NCBI RefSeq assembly: GCF_044904705.1
Contig: NZ_JADIKL010000005.1
Coordinates: 215,318-279,317, forward strand
DNA length: 64,000 nucleotides
Source: Rhodanobacter_A agri
GTDB taxonomy: Bacteria > Pseudomonadota > Gammaproteobacteria > Xanthomonadales > Rhodanobacteraceae
Direction of reading: 5' to 3'
Shown here: one piece after another, positions 17,040-25,754 of the stretch
Numbering within the stretch: the stretch's first letter is position 1
How the letters are laid out: each line of letters begins with the position of its first letter
Program-made: the position numbers and the translations under genes
Notes under the pieces: model-generated
The model's database searches: none
What the model was told of the DNA's origin: nothing
The model's input: only the letters and a program-made list of their open reading frames with translations

Positions 17040-18866
17040 ATGCAACCCACATCGCCGCAGGCCTTCGACGGCAAGGCCTTCGTCCGCACTCTTGCCACCT
17101 CGCCCGGCGTCTACCGCTATTTCGACGCGGACGGCGAACTCCTGTACGTGGGCAAGGCCGGCAACCTGAAGAAGCGCGTGGGGAGCTATTTCCTCAAGCC
17201 GCGCCTGGAGCCACGCATCGCCGCGATGATCGCGCAGATCGCCCGCTGCGAGACCACCGTCACGCGCACGGAAGGCGAGGCGTTGCTGCTGGAATCGCAG
17301 CTGATCAAGTCGCTGAAGCCGCGCTACAACATCATGTTGCGCGACGACAAGAGCTACCCGTACATCTACCTGTCCGGCGGCGAGGACTATCCGCGACTGG
17401 CGTTCCACCGTGGCGCGAGGAACCTGCCGGGGCGCTACTTCGGGCCGTACCCCAGTACCTTCGCGGTGCGCGAGAGCCTCGGCCTGATGCAGAAGCTGTT
17501 CAAGGTGCGCCAGTGCGAGGACAGCTATTTCCGCAACCGCTCGCGGCCTTGCCTGCAATACCAGATCGGCCGCTGCACCGCGCCGTGCGTCGGGCTGGTC
17601 TCGAAAGAGGACTATGCCGGCGACGTGCGCCATGCCGAGATGTTCCTGGAAGGCCGCAGCAGCGCGGTGATCGACGAGCTGGCCGTGGCGATGGAGCAGG
17701 CCAGCGCGAAACTGGATTTCGAACGCGCCGCCGCGCTGCGCGACCAGGTGGCCGCCTTGCGGCAGCTGCAGGCGCAACACCACGTGCAGGGGGCCAGCGC
17801 CGACATGGACGTGGTGGCGTGTCGGATCGAGTCGGGGCTGGCCTGCGTCAGCGTGCTGTTCTTCCGCGACGGCATCAGCCTGGGTACGCGCGATTTCTTC
17901 CCGCGCCTGCCGCTGGATGCCGAGCCGGCCGACGTGCTGGCGCAGTTCGTGGCGCAGTACTACCTGGATCGCCCGGTGCCGCGCGAACTGATCCTGGGCG
18001 AGGAACTGCCCGAGCAGGACATGTTGGCCGAGATGCTCAGTACGCAGAGCGGCCACACGGTGGAACTGAAGAGCCGCGTGCGCGGCGAGCGTGCGCGCTT
18101 CCTGCAGATGGCCGAGCGCAATGCGCAGGCCTCGCTGACCCAGCGTCTAGCCAGCCGGCAGACCCTGGGCGCGCGCTTCGAGGATCTGCAGAAGCTGCTG
18201 GAACTGCCCGAACCGCCGCGGCGCATCGAGTGCTTCGACATCAGCCACACGCGTGGCGAACTCACCGTCGCGTCGTGCGTGGTGTTCGGGCCGGAAGGGC
18301 CGGAGAAATCGCATTACCGCCGCTTCAACATCGCCGGCATCACCCCCGGCGACGACTACGCCGCCATGCACCAGGCGCTGACCCGGCGCTTCCGCAAGGT
18401 GGCCGAGGGCGAGGGGGCGAAGCCCGACGTGCTGCTGATCGACGGCGGCGGCGGCCAGGTGGCGCAGGCGCTCGAAGTGCTGAAGGAGCTGGGCGTCGCC
18501 GGCATCCACGTGGTCGGCGTGGCCAAGGGGCCGGCGCGGCGCGCGGGCGAGGAAACCCTGATCCTGGTCGACCAGGGCCGCGAGATCCATCCCGGCCCGA
18601 CCTCGCCGGCATTGCACCTGGTGGCCGCCGTGCGCGACGAATCGCACCGCTTCGCGATCAGCGGACACCGCAAGCGGCGCGAGAAGGCACGCGAGCGCAG
18701 CGTGCTGGAAGACGTGCCCGGCGTGGGCGCGCGCCGCCGTACCGCGCTGCTGAAGACTTTCGGCGGCCTGGCCGGTGTGGAAGCGGCCGGCGTGGAGGAG
18801 CTGATGCGCGTCAAGGGCATCGACCGCGGCCTGGCCGAACGTATCTACGACGCGCTGCACGGCTGA
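17040..18866 (+). CDS. uvrC: Excinuclease ABC subunit C
   Basis: A 608-residue dual-incision nuclease of nucleotide excision repair. It has the GIY-YIG domain (SPGVYRYFDADGELLYVGKAGNLKKRV, residues 20-46), a Cys-containing linker (CLQYQIGRCTAPC), the UVR domain (KLDFERAAALRDQVAAL, about 223-240), the RNase H-like C-terminal nuclease (ECFDISHTRGE, about 396) and tandem helix-hairpin-helix motifs (DVPGVGARRRTALLKTFGG). No Shine-Dalgarno is seen upstream of the ATG. Confidence 0.97.
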   Translation: MQPTSPQAFDGKAFVRTLATSPGVYRYFDADGELLYVGKAGNLKKRVGSYFLKPRLEPRIAAMIAQIARCETTVTRTEGEALLLESQLIKSLKPRYNIMLRDDKSYPYIYLSGGEDYPRLAFHRGARNLPGRYFGPYPSTFAVRESLGLMQKLFKVRQCEDSYFRNRSRPCLQYQIGRCTAPCVGLVSKEDYAGDVRHAEMFLEGRSSAVIDELAVAMEQASAKLDFERAAALRDQVAALRQLQAQHHVQGASADMDVVACRIESGLACVSVLFFRDGISLGTRDFFPRLPLDAEPADVLAQFVAQYYLDRPVPRELILGEELPEQDMLAEMLSTQSGHTVELKSRVRGERARFLQMAERNAQASLTQRLASRQTLGARFEDLQKLLELPEPPRRIECFDISHTRGELTVASCVVFGPEGPEKSHYRRFNIAGITPGDDYAAMHQALTRRFRKVAEGEGAKPDVLLIDGGGGQVAQALEVLKELGVAGIHVVGVAKGPARRAGEETLILVDQGREIHPGPTSPALHLVAAVRDESHRFAISGHRKRREKARERSVLEDVPGVGARRRTALLKTFGGLAGVEAAGVEELMRVKGIDRGLAERIYDALHG

Positions 18867-18958
18867 AGCCGCGCCGGCCGGGCAGTGCATTTTCGGCAGT
18901 TGCCGCTGCGCCATGGCGCAGCGGCATGCGACACTGTGGCAAACCGACGGACTCCCGC

Positions 18959-19567
18959 ATGCGCATCAACCTACCCACCTGGCTGACCCTGTTCCGCGTG
19001 GCCCTGCTGCCGGTGATGGTGCTGGTGTTCTACCTGCCGTTCCATGGCCACAACATCACTGCCGCGATCGTGTTCCTGCTCGCCGCGGTCACCGACTGGC
19101 TGGACGGTTTCCTCGCGCGGCGGATGAACCTCACCTCGGCCTTCGGCGCGTTTCTCGACCCGGTGGCCGACAAGCTGATGGTGGCGGTGACGCTGTTCCT
19201 GCTGGTGGAGTCGCATCCGGAGGGCTGGTCCAGCATCGTGATGGCGGTGACTGCGGCGGTGATCGTAGGGCGCGAGATCAGCATCTCCGCGCTGCGCGAA
19301 TGGATGGCCGAGGTCGGCATGCGCGCCACGGTCAAGGTGGCGTTCATCGGCAAGCTGAAGACGGTGATGCAGATCGTGGCCCTGGTGGTGCTGATCGTCC
19401 AGCACGAGAAGGAAGCGACCGCGCTGCGGCTGTACCACATCGGCGAGGGCTTGCTGGTGATCGCCGGCGTGCTCACCATCTGGTCGGGCCTGTACTACCT
19501 GCACGCAGCGTGGCCCAGCTTGCGCGGCGATGCACCGCGGCAGCCCAGCGCGCGCGGCGACGATTGA
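18959..19567 (+). CDS. pgsA: CDP-diacylglycerol--glycerol-3-phosphate 3-phosphatidyltransferase
   Basis: A 202-residue integral membrane enzyme that commits CDP-diacylglycerol to phosphatidylglycerol. The CDP-alcohol phosphotransferase signature is complete (DWLDGFLARR, then GAFLDPVADK). It has about five membrane helices. The ATG at 18959 begins the conserved MRINLPTWLTLFR. The same frame is open far upstream, but only as a shadow of uvrC. The uvrC-pgsA-tRNA order is common in gammaproteobacteria. Confidence 0.96.
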   Translation: MRINLPTWLTLFRVALLPVMVLVFYLPFHGHNITAAIVFLLAAVTDWLDGFLARRMNLTSAFGAFLDPVADKLMVAVTLFLLVESHPEGWSSIVMAVTAAVIVGREISISALREWMAEVGMRATVKVAFIGKLKTVMQIVALVVLIVQHEKEATALRLYHIGEGLLVIAGVLTIWSGLYYLHAAWPSLRGDAPRQPSARGDD

Positions 19568-19587
19568 ACGGAACGCGCGGGGAAGTC

Positions 19588-19615
19588 TTGACGCCGCGCG
19601 TTCGCGTATTAGAAT
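19588..19615 (+). promoter_or_regulatory. Sigma-70 promoter of the first tRNA-Gly gene
   Basis: TTGACG (19588-19593), a 16-bp spacer and TAGAAT (19610-19615) lie 12 nt before the mature tRNA 5' end. Confidence 0.75.
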
Positions 19616-19627
19616 GCGCCCTCCCAA

Positions 19628-19703
<76 letters not shown>

Positions 19704-19712
19704 GATTCATGC

Positions 19713-19745
19713 ACGAAGCCCCGGCCCGCCGGGGCTTCGTCGTTT
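19713..19745 (+). terminator. Terminator after first tRNA-Gly
   Basis: A 12-bp perfect stem (19713-19724 with 19729-19740) with a 4-nt loop is followed by CGTTT. Confidence 0.85.
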
Positions 19746-19798
19746 CCGGGCCGGGGGCAGGGGGGCGAAACGCGACGATATCGATGAGAGGCTAGGGC

Positions 19799-19826
19799 TT
19801 CACATCTGTCATCGTTCTGCTATTAT
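19799..19826 (+). promoter_or_regulatory. Sigma-70 promoter of the second tRNA-Gly gene
   Basis: TTCACA (19799-19804), a 16-bp spacer and TATTAT (19821-19826) lie 14 nt before the tRNA, so this copy has its own promoter between its own terminators. Confidence 0.75.
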
Positions 19827-19840
19827 TTGCGGCTCTTCAA

Positions 19841-19916
<76 letters not shown>

Positions 19917-19925
19917 GTTTTCCAG

Positions 19926-19955
19926 CAAAACCTCGCGTCGCCGGGGTTTTGTTTT
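19926..19955 (+). terminator. Terminator after second tRNA-Gly
   Basis: A CAAAACC / GGTTTTG stem encloses a GC-rich loop and is followed by a T-rich tail. Confidence 0.65.
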
Positions 19956-19997
19956 ATCGGCAGTCGACGATCCCCGTGGATCGGGACTGCGCCATCT

Positions 19998-20071
19998 GGC
20001 CGGGTGGCAGAGTGGTCATGCAGCGGACTGCAAATCCGCGTACGCCGGTTCGATTCCGACCTCGGCCTCCA
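19998..20071 (+). tRNA. tRNA-Cys(GCA)
   Basis: A 74-nt cloverleaf with acceptor GGCCGGG paired to CTCGGCC (one G-U), anticodon GCA in ACTGCAAAT, and an encoded CCA. Length and anticodon loop are typical of tRNA-Cys. Confidence 0.96.
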
Positions 20072-20100
20072 TCGTTACGCTGGCCCCACGCCAGCCTGAA

Positions 20101-20124
20101 ACCCGCCGAATGGCGGGTTTTTTG
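20101..20124 (+). terminator. Terminator after tRNA-Cys
   Basis: ACCCGCC (20101-20107) pairs with GGCGGGT (20112-20118) around a 4-nt loop, followed by six T residues. Confidence 0.85.
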
Positions 20125-20203
20125 TAGGTGCGTGGTTCGCGGCAGCCGCGACCTGCATGCGTGTTACGATCCGCGCCGCTTGCGCGCAGGCATTCAGCAC
20201 ACC

Positions 20204-20290
20204 GCCCGGATGGCGAAACTGGTATACGCAAGGGACTTAAAATCCCTCGGCCTCGCGGCCATGCGGGTTCGATCCCCGCTCCGGGCACCA
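20204..20290 (+). tRNA. tRNA-Leu(TAA)
   Basis: An 87-nt class II tRNA with acceptor GCCCGGA/TCCGGGC, anticodon TAA in the loop CTTAAAA, a long variable arm (CTCGGCCTCGCGGCCATG region) and an encoded CCA. Confidence 0.96.
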
Positions 20291-20377
20291 TGAAAGTCTC
20301 GCTGCGCCATGCCCGCGATGGACGGCGTGCGACAACCGCTAGAATCGCGGCTTCGTCGCTTCGTGCCAGAGACCGAC

Positions 20378-21574
20378 ATGCCTGCAAGCCTACGCACCTG
20401 CCTGACCGCTGTTGCCCTCTGCCTGGGCGTTTCGCTGCCTTCAGCCGCGCGTGAGCAGACCAGACCCACGGTCGGCCAGCAGCTCGAAGGCGTGCTGTTC
20501 TGGCCGCAGGCTGAGCGCGATGCGCAATTCCGACGGATGTCCGAACGTTTTCCCAGCGACCGCGCAGCGCGTGGTGCGCAATCGCATGCCTTGCCGGCAG
20601 GCAAGCCGTTGGAGGTGGACGGACGCGATGGGCAGGCGTGGCTGGCCGACTACATGGCGAAGAATCGCATCGCCGGCGTGACGGTGCTGCAGGATGGACG
20701 CGTGCGACTCCAGCGTTACGCGCTGGATTTCAGCCCGCAGCAACGTTGGATTTCGTTCTCGGTGGCGAAGTCGGTGACCTCGCTGTTGCTGGGAATCGCG
20801 CTGCAGCAGGGCCAGATCCATGGCCTGCAAGACAAGCTCGGCACCTATATCCCCGAGCTGCGCGGCAGTGCCTACGCCGATGTCACGGTAGAACAACTGT
20901 TGACGATGACCTCTGGCGTGCGCTGGAACGAGGACTACGACGACGCGAAGTCGGACGTAGGGCAGATGTACATGGCTGCCTGTGTCGACGGCGAAGCGCA
21001 TGTGCTGTCGTACCTGAAGAAGCTGCCGCGGCAATGGCCGGCCGGCACGCACTGGAACTACAACACCGCGGAGACCGACCTGCTCGGCATCCTGGTGCAG
21101 CGAGCCACGCATCGTTCGCTCGCCGCCTACTTGTCCGAGATGATCTGGCAGCCCTACGGCATGGCCAGCGACGCCTACTGGATCAAGGATGAGTGCGACG
21201 GCAGCGACAGCGGCGGCAGCGGCCTCTCGGCCACCCTGGGCGATTACGCACGGCTGGGCCAGTTCATGCTCGGTGGTGGCCGCATCGCCGGCAAGCCGGT
21301 GGTCGCGAAGGCGTGGCTGGATGGCGCGATACATGAGCATGCACAAACAGACGCGCCGGATCGCGGCTACGGCTACCTGTGGTGGACGGATGCCGACGGC
21401 AGCTACTCCGCCGTCGGCATCTTCGGGCAGATGATCTACGTCAACCCGTCGCGCGGGCTGGTGATCGCCCAGGTCGGGTCGTGGCCGGCGGCGACGTCGA
21501 AGGAGCTAGTGGCTGGGCGGCGTGCGTTCGTCGCCGCCATCAAGCAGGCAGTGGATGCAGAGCGGAAACCGTAG
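20378..21574 (+). CDS. Exported serine hydrolase (class C beta-lactamase/penicillin-binding-protein fold)
   Basis: A 398-residue protein with a signal peptide (residues 1-24, ending PSAA). Its beta-lactamase-related domain has the SxxK motif SVAK at residues 128-131 (catalytic Ser128, Lys131) and a YxN-type motif in HWNYNTAE (about residue 228). Such proteins are periplasmic esterases, peptidases or D-aminopeptidases; nothing shows resistance activity. TAGAAT at 20340 may be its -10. The ATG at 20378 is chosen over an upstream in-frame ATG because the signal peptide starts there. Confidence 0.85.
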   Translation: MPASLRTCLTAVALCLGVSLPSAAREQTRPTVGQQLEGVLFWPQAERDAQFRRMSERFPSDRAARGAQSHALPAGKPLEVDGRDGQAWLADYMAKNRIAGVTVLQDGRVRLQRYALDFSPQQRWISFSVAKSVTSLLLGIALQQGQIHGLQDKLGTYIPELRGSAYADVTVEQLLTMTSGVRWNEDYDDAKSDVGQMYMAACVDGEAHVLSYLKKLPRQWPAGTHWNYNTAETDLLGILVQRATHRSLAAYLSEMIWQPYGMASDAYWIKDECDGSDSGGSGLSATLGDYARLGQFMLGGGRIAGKPVVAKAWLDGAIHEHAQTDAPDRGYGYLWWTDADGSYSAVGIFGQMIYVNPSRGLVIAQVGSWPAATSKELVAGRRAFVAAIKQAVDAERKP

Positions 21575-21608
21575 CTCGCGGCTCTGCGTTAACACGTCAG
21601 GAATGATA

Positions 21609-21636
21609 AGGCCCGGCACCGCGATGGTACCGGGCC
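21609..21636. terminator. Hairpin between convergent genes
   Basis: AGGCCCGGCACC and GGTACCGGGCCT form a 12-position stem with one mismatch and a short loop. It sits between a serine hydrolase gene and an oppositely oriented PepSY-like gene. There is no strong T run, so termination is only likely. Confidence 0.5.
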
Positions 21637-21660
21637 TGCGCGAGGTTCACGGGCAGCGGG

Positions 21661-22167
21661 TCAGTCGCGCGATTGGGCGACTGCGCTGCCGTCATCGGGG
21701 TCGGCCAGCAGGGCGACGCTGTGTCCCTGGGGCGATTTCGCCTTCGCGCGCCACAAGCCGTGGTCGAACTTCACGTCCTTGACGTTCTGGTAGCCGGCGG
21801 CGGTCAGCTTGGCGTTGACCTCGTTCTCGTTGAGCCGGGACGGAGCATCGGACGGATAGACCTTGCCGGAAACGGGCCCGATGGCGAGCTTGGCCCACTT
21901 CTTGTTGCCGCCGCGGGCCTTGGCGCGCCATACGCCGTCCTTGAACTCCAGGCCTTTCACTTTCTGGTAGCCGGCGCTGGCGATCGCACTCCGTATCGCT
22001 TGCTCGGTCATCGCACCGTTCGGCGGCTGCGTCGACCAGGAGGTCGTGGTGGTAGTCGTGATGGTCCGGGTAGTCGTCGACGCAGTCGCCGGCATGGGCG
22101 TGGTTTGCGCGAAGACGGCACCACTGATCGACAGCCCGACCAACAGGGGAAGCAGGCGTTTGCTCAT
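21661..22167 (-). CDS. Secreted protein with two PepSY-like repeats
   Basis: A 168-residue protein with a signal peptide (residues 1-20, ending VFA before QTTP) and a Thr/Ser-rich linker. Two repeats of about 50 residues follow (GYQKVKGLEFKDGVWRAKA and GYQNVKDVKFDHGLWRAKA), each beginning with an acidic helix. This matches the PepSY module found in peptidase propeptides and periplasmic inhibitors. A periplasmic regulatory or binding role is inferred; no partner is evident. Confidence 0.75.
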   Translation of the reverse strand: MSKRLLPLLVGLSISGAVFAQTTPMPATASTTTRTITTTTTTSWSTQPPNGAMTEQAIRSAIASAGYQKVKGLEFKDGVWRAKARGGNKKWAKLAIGPVSGKVYPSDAPSRLNENEVNAKLTAAGYQNVKDVKFDHGLWRAKAKSPQGHSVALLADPDDGSAVAQSRD

Positions 22168-22392
22168 CGTGCACTCCTACGTGGTGGAGACGAATCGTGC
22201 CGGCAAGCATGTCCATGGTCCGGACGATGACGCGCCGGCCCGGGCAGTACCGATGGGACCATCGCGTTTGGAAGCACAACGTGAAAAAAAACCTGACGCA
22301 GGATGAACAACGGGGTGCGGTTCAGTTGTCTCGGGCAGGCATGCACCGCGGTGCCGCGCGCCGGATGCGCGCGTTGGGTCGATGGTGCCTGC

Positions 22393-24159
22393 TCAGGCCA
22401 CGAACTGCAGCCGCGCCAGCTCTGCGTACAGGCCGCCTTCGGCCAGCAGGCTCTCGTGCGTGCCCTGCGCCACGATGCGGCCACCGTCCATCACCACGAT
22501 GCGGTCGGCACGCTGCACGGTAGCGAGGCGGTGGGCGATGACCAAGGTGGTGCGGCCTTGTTCCAGCCGTGCCAGCGCCTGCTGGATCGCGGCCTCGGAT
22601 TGCGCGTCCAGCGCGGACGTCGCCTCGTCGAGCAGCAGCAGCGGCGCGTCGCGCAGGATCGCGCGGGCGATCGCGATGCGCTGGCGCTGGCCGCCGGACA
22701 GGCGTACGCCGCGTTCGCCCAGCTCCGCCGCGTAGCCTTCGGGCAGGGCGCTGATGAAGTCGTGCGCCTCGGCGGCACGGGCGGCTTCGATCACCTCGTC
22801 GTCGCCGGCGTCCTGGCGGCCGAAGCGGATGTTGTCGGCGGCGCTGCTGGCGAAGATCGCCGTTTCCTGCGGCACCAGCGCGATCGCACCGCGCAATTCG
22901 GGCAGGGCCAGCGCGCGCAGGTCGACGCCATCGAAGCGGATCTGGCCGGACTGCGGATCGTAGAAGCGCAGCAGCAGCGCCAGCACCGTGCTCTTGCCTG
23001 CGCCGGAGGGGCCGACCAGGGCCACCGTCTCGCCGGGGCGGATGTCGAGGTTGAAGTCGTGCAACGCCAGCGCGTCGGGGCGGGTGGGGTAGTGGAAGCG
23101 CACGTGTTCGAAGCTGAGCGCGCCGCTCACCGGCCGCGGCAATGCCAGCGGTTGCGCGGGACTGGCGATATCGGCGTGCTCGCCGAACAGCTCGCCGATG
23201 CGCTCCATCGCGCCGGCTGCGCGCATCACGTCGCCCCACACTTCGGAAAGACCCGCCACCGAGCCGGCGGCGAAGATCGCGTAGAGCACGAACTGGCCAA
23301 GCACGCCGGCGCTGAGCGTACCGGCCAGCACGTCGCGCGCGCCGGCCCACAGCACCAGGGTGATCGCGCCGAAGAACAGCACGATCACGGCCGCGGTGAG
23401 CCAGGCGCGCGTACCGATGCGACGGCGCGCGGAAGCCAGCGCACGGGTGATCGCGCCGGCGTAGCGGGTGCTCTCGATGTCCTCGCGCGCGTAGGCCTTC
23501 ACCGCGGGCGCGGCGTTGAGCGTCTCGTTGGCGATCGCCGCGGCATCGGCAAGGCGGTCCTGGCTGGCACGCGACAGCTTCTGCACGCGCCGGCCGAACA
23601 CCAGGATCGGCAGCATCACCGCCGGGATCACCAGCGCGGTGAGCCCGGCAAGACGCGGGCTGGTCCAGATCATCATCGCGCTGGCGCCCAGCAGCATCAC
23701 CAGGCTGCGCAGGGCCACCGAGATGCCGGATCCGATCAGTGCCTGCACCACCTCGGTATCGGTGCCCAGGCGCGAGTTCAGTTCGCCGACGCGGCTGCGC
23801 TCGAAGAAGCCCACGTCGAGCCGGATCACGTGCGCGTAGAGTTGGCTGCGCAGCGAGGCCAGTGCACGCTCGCCCAGCAGGGTGATGCAGAAGTAGCGCG
23901 CGGCGGTGGCGAAGGCGAGCACCAGCGCCACCGCGAACAGACCGAGGAAGGTGGCATTGATCGCGTTGGGATCGGTGTGTTCGAAGCCGTGCTCGATGAT
24001 CCGGCGCGCCGCCATCGGCAACACCAGGGTGGCGGTGGACGAGATACCGAGGAACAGCAGCCAGCCAAGCGCCAGCCGCCAGTGTGGCTTGAGGAAAGGC
24101 CACAGCTGGCGCAAGGCGCCGAGGCGGCGGGTGGGACGGGGCGGGGCGGAGTCGCTCAT
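22393..24159 (-). CDS. ABC transporter, MsbA/BmrA-type exporter half-transporter (permease plus ATPase)
   Basis: A 588-residue fused half-transporter. The N-terminal six-helix membrane domain covers about residues 25-320. The C-terminal ATPase has Walker A (GPSGAGKST, about 378), signature LSGGQRQR and Walker B LLLLDEATSALDA. It is expected to work as a homodimer exporting a lipid or hydrophobic compound. The start ATG at 24159 leaves a short basic N-terminus before the first helix, and the open frame upstream (to 24255) is unconserved. It has only ordinary similarity to MsbA, so the lipid A flippase role is not claimed. Confidence 0.9.
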   Translation of the reverse strand: MSDSAPPRPTRRLGALRQLWPFLKPHWRLALGWLLFLGISSTATLVLPMAARRIIEHGFEHTDPNAINATFLGLFAVALVLAFATAARYFCITLLGERALASLRSQLYAHVIRLDVGFFERSRVGELNSRLGTDTEVVQALIGSGISVALRSLVMLLGASAMMIWTSPRLAGLTALVIPAVMLPILVFGRRVQKLSRASQDRLADAAAIANETLNAAPAVKAYAREDIESTRYAGAITRALASARRRIGTRAWLTAAVIVLFFGAITLVLWAGARDVLAGTLSAGVLGQFVLYAIFAAGSVAGLSEVWGDVMRAAGAMERIGELFGEHADIASPAQPLALPRPVSGALSFEHVRFHYPTRPDALALHDFNLDIRPGETVALVGPSGAGKSTVLALLLRFYDPQSGQIRFDGVDLRALALPELRGAIALVPQETAIFASSAADNIRFGRQDAGDDEVIEAARAAEAHDFISALPEGYAAELGERGVRLSGGQRQRIAIARAILRDAPLLLLDEATSALDAQSEAAIQQALARLEQGRTTLVIAHRLATVQRADRIVVMDGGRIVAQGTHESLLAEGGLYAELARLQFVA

Positions 24160-24242
24160 GGGCTGGCGGGCAGAATGGGCGGCGAACCGCGACCCGTTCC
24201 AGATGGGGCTGTTGCGGGGCGATTCAATTCCAACAGGCTCCG

Positions 24243-24525
24243 AGAGCCTGTTCAATGTCTCCGCGTAGCTCGCGTTGCTCTCGCATGGCCGTCAGGCGGT
24301 GGTGCGTGGCGCAGCGCCTGCCTGATTGGCAGGTCAAGCCGCGCGCTGCCGCATGGCGGCCATGCGAGAGCAACCCCTGCACCTATAAATTCCGGGGCCG
24401 GGTCTGTTTGCCCTCATGCCTGCGTCATCACTCAGTCGTGGACGGACGTCCATTCCCTCGTTCTTCCTTGGCCTGTGCGCAAACAGCTCCCGGCGCGGGC
24501 CACGCGGAGACATTGAACAGGCTCT
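24243..24525. mobile_element. 283-bp element with nested perfect inverted repeats (MITE-like)
   Basis: Two 24-bp perfect inverted arms (24243-24266 and 24502-24525) enclose a second perfect 18-bp inverted pair (24274-24291 and 24357-24374). A short AACAGGCTC hairpin also forms at the left edge (24232-24240 with 24244-24252). No coding sequence is present. It fills most of the 365 bp between the exporter and acyltransferase genes, and its right arm ends on the last base of the acyltransferase stop codon. No target duplication is seen, so a folded RNA or repeat hairpin cannot be excluded. Confidence 0.6.
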
Positions 24526-25625
24526 TAGGCCGATGCCGCCTGTGCTTCGGCGAGCCGGCGCGAGCCGGCACGGGCCAACTGCGTGCGCAGGCGCAGGAAC
24601 GGCCGCTCGATGCCGTAGTGGAGCAGCGCGCCGGTGGCGGCTATCGCCAGCGCATACAGCGCAAAGGCCGCGGGGCCATGCACCGCAGGCCAGCGCGACA
24701 GCGCCTCGTGTACTGCATGGATGGCCAGCTTGTGGCTCAGGTAGAGGCTGTACGAAACGGTGGCGATCCAGCCTGCACCGGGAAGGCGCCAGCGGCCCAG
24801 CCAGCTGGTGTTACCGGCGCCGGCCGCGACCAGCAGGGACAGCCCAAGGGCGAGTAGCGGAAAGCCGAACACGCTGGCGTTGAAGCCGGTCTTGTCGCGG
24901 AACAGCCAGATCGCGGCGGCGACCAGCAGCAGGCCCGTGCCCGCGAGCGCGTTGGCGCGCCGTTGCCCGGCAGCCCACCAGTCCGGCCGGTAGGCCTGGA
25001 TCGTTGCCAGCAGCACGCCGGCCAGCAAGCCGTCCAGCCGCGTCCAGGTCGGGTAATAGATGCTTTCCAGCCAGCTCTTGTCGTGCAGCGAGGCATGGCC
25101 GCGCAGCAGCAGGCCGGCTGCCACGACAAACACGGCACTGCCGATGACCAGCGCCTGCGACCGGCGCCGCGCCAGCCACCAGGCCAGCAACGGGAACAGC
25201 AGGTAGAAGTGTTCTTCCACGCACAGCGACCATGCGTGCGAGAACGCCTGATTGTGCTGGTAGTCGATCAGCAGGTTCAGCGTGAAAGTGAGGAACTGCC
25301 ATGCCGGCTGCATGCCCGGCGCCTCGCGCCAGGCGGGAAACAACAGGTAGACCGCCAACACGGCCAGGAAGGCGGGCAAGATGCGGAAAGCGCGGCGCAG
25401 ATAGAACCCACCCAAGCGCAGCGGCTCGCCGCGTCCCAGCGGTTCCAGCAACTGGTAACCGATCAGGTAGCCGCTGAGCACGAAGAACAGATCCACGCCC
25501 ATCCAGCCGTAGTCGGCAACGGGCTGGAACGGTGCGCCGACCCCGCCGATCATCCACGAGTGGAACAGCATCACCCAGACGATGGCGATGGCGCGCAGCA
25601 GATCCAGGCCGGGCAGGCGTTGCAT
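24525..25625 (-). CDS. Acyltransferase 3 family membrane protein (OafA/YrhL-like)
   Basis: A 366-residue protein with about ten membrane helices. The family signature LPGLDLLRAIAIVWVMLFHSW lies at the N-terminus, including the catalytic His in LFHSW, and SLCVEEHFYLLFPLLAWW lies near residue 135. Members move acyl groups onto surface polysaccharides, lipid A or peptidoglycan. The start at 25625 follows AGGGAAAGCC, a good ribosome site. The C-terminus is normal and ends exactly at the inverted-repeat element. Confidence 0.9.
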   Translation of the reverse strand: MQRLPGLDLLRAIAIVWVMLFHSWMIGGVGAPFQPVADYGWMGVDLFFVLSGYLIGYQLLEPLGRGEPLRLGGFYLRRAFRILPAFLAVLAVYLLFPAWREAPGMQPAWQFLTFTLNLLIDYQHNQAFSHAWSLCVEEHFYLLFPLLAWWLARRRSQALVIGSAVFVVAAGLLLRGHASLHDKSWLESIYYPTWTRLDGLLAGVLLATIQAYRPDWWAAGQRRANALAGTGLLLVAAAIWLFRDKTGFNASVFGFPLLALGLSLLVAAGAGNTSWLGRWRLPGAGWIATVSYSLYLSHKLAIHAVHEALSRWPAVHGPAAFALYALAIAATGALLHYGIERPFLRLRTQLARAGSRRLAEAQAASA

Positions 25626-25754
25626 GGCTTTCCCTATGAGGTGAACGGCGTCCGGTGTGAGCCGACGCGAGGCATGGCCGCGGAGTGTGAACAGCACATC
25701 GGCCTTGCACAAGCCGGAATGGTGGCGATTCGATGAATCGTGTGGAAATCGCGT

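Noticed and set aside
16625..18958. Long upstream extension of the pgsA frame through uvrC
   Set aside because: Codon use and composition are those of an out-of-phase shadow; PgsA begins at the conserved MRINLPTW.
20378..21574. The exported serine hydrolase as an antibiotic resistance beta-lactamase
   Set aside because: The SxxK motif is common to many esterases and peptidases of this fold; nothing indicates beta-lactam hydrolysis.
22303..24516. 737-residue open frame antisense to the ABC exporter
   Set aside because: It has no motifs, whereas the minus-strand frame has full Walker and signature sequences.
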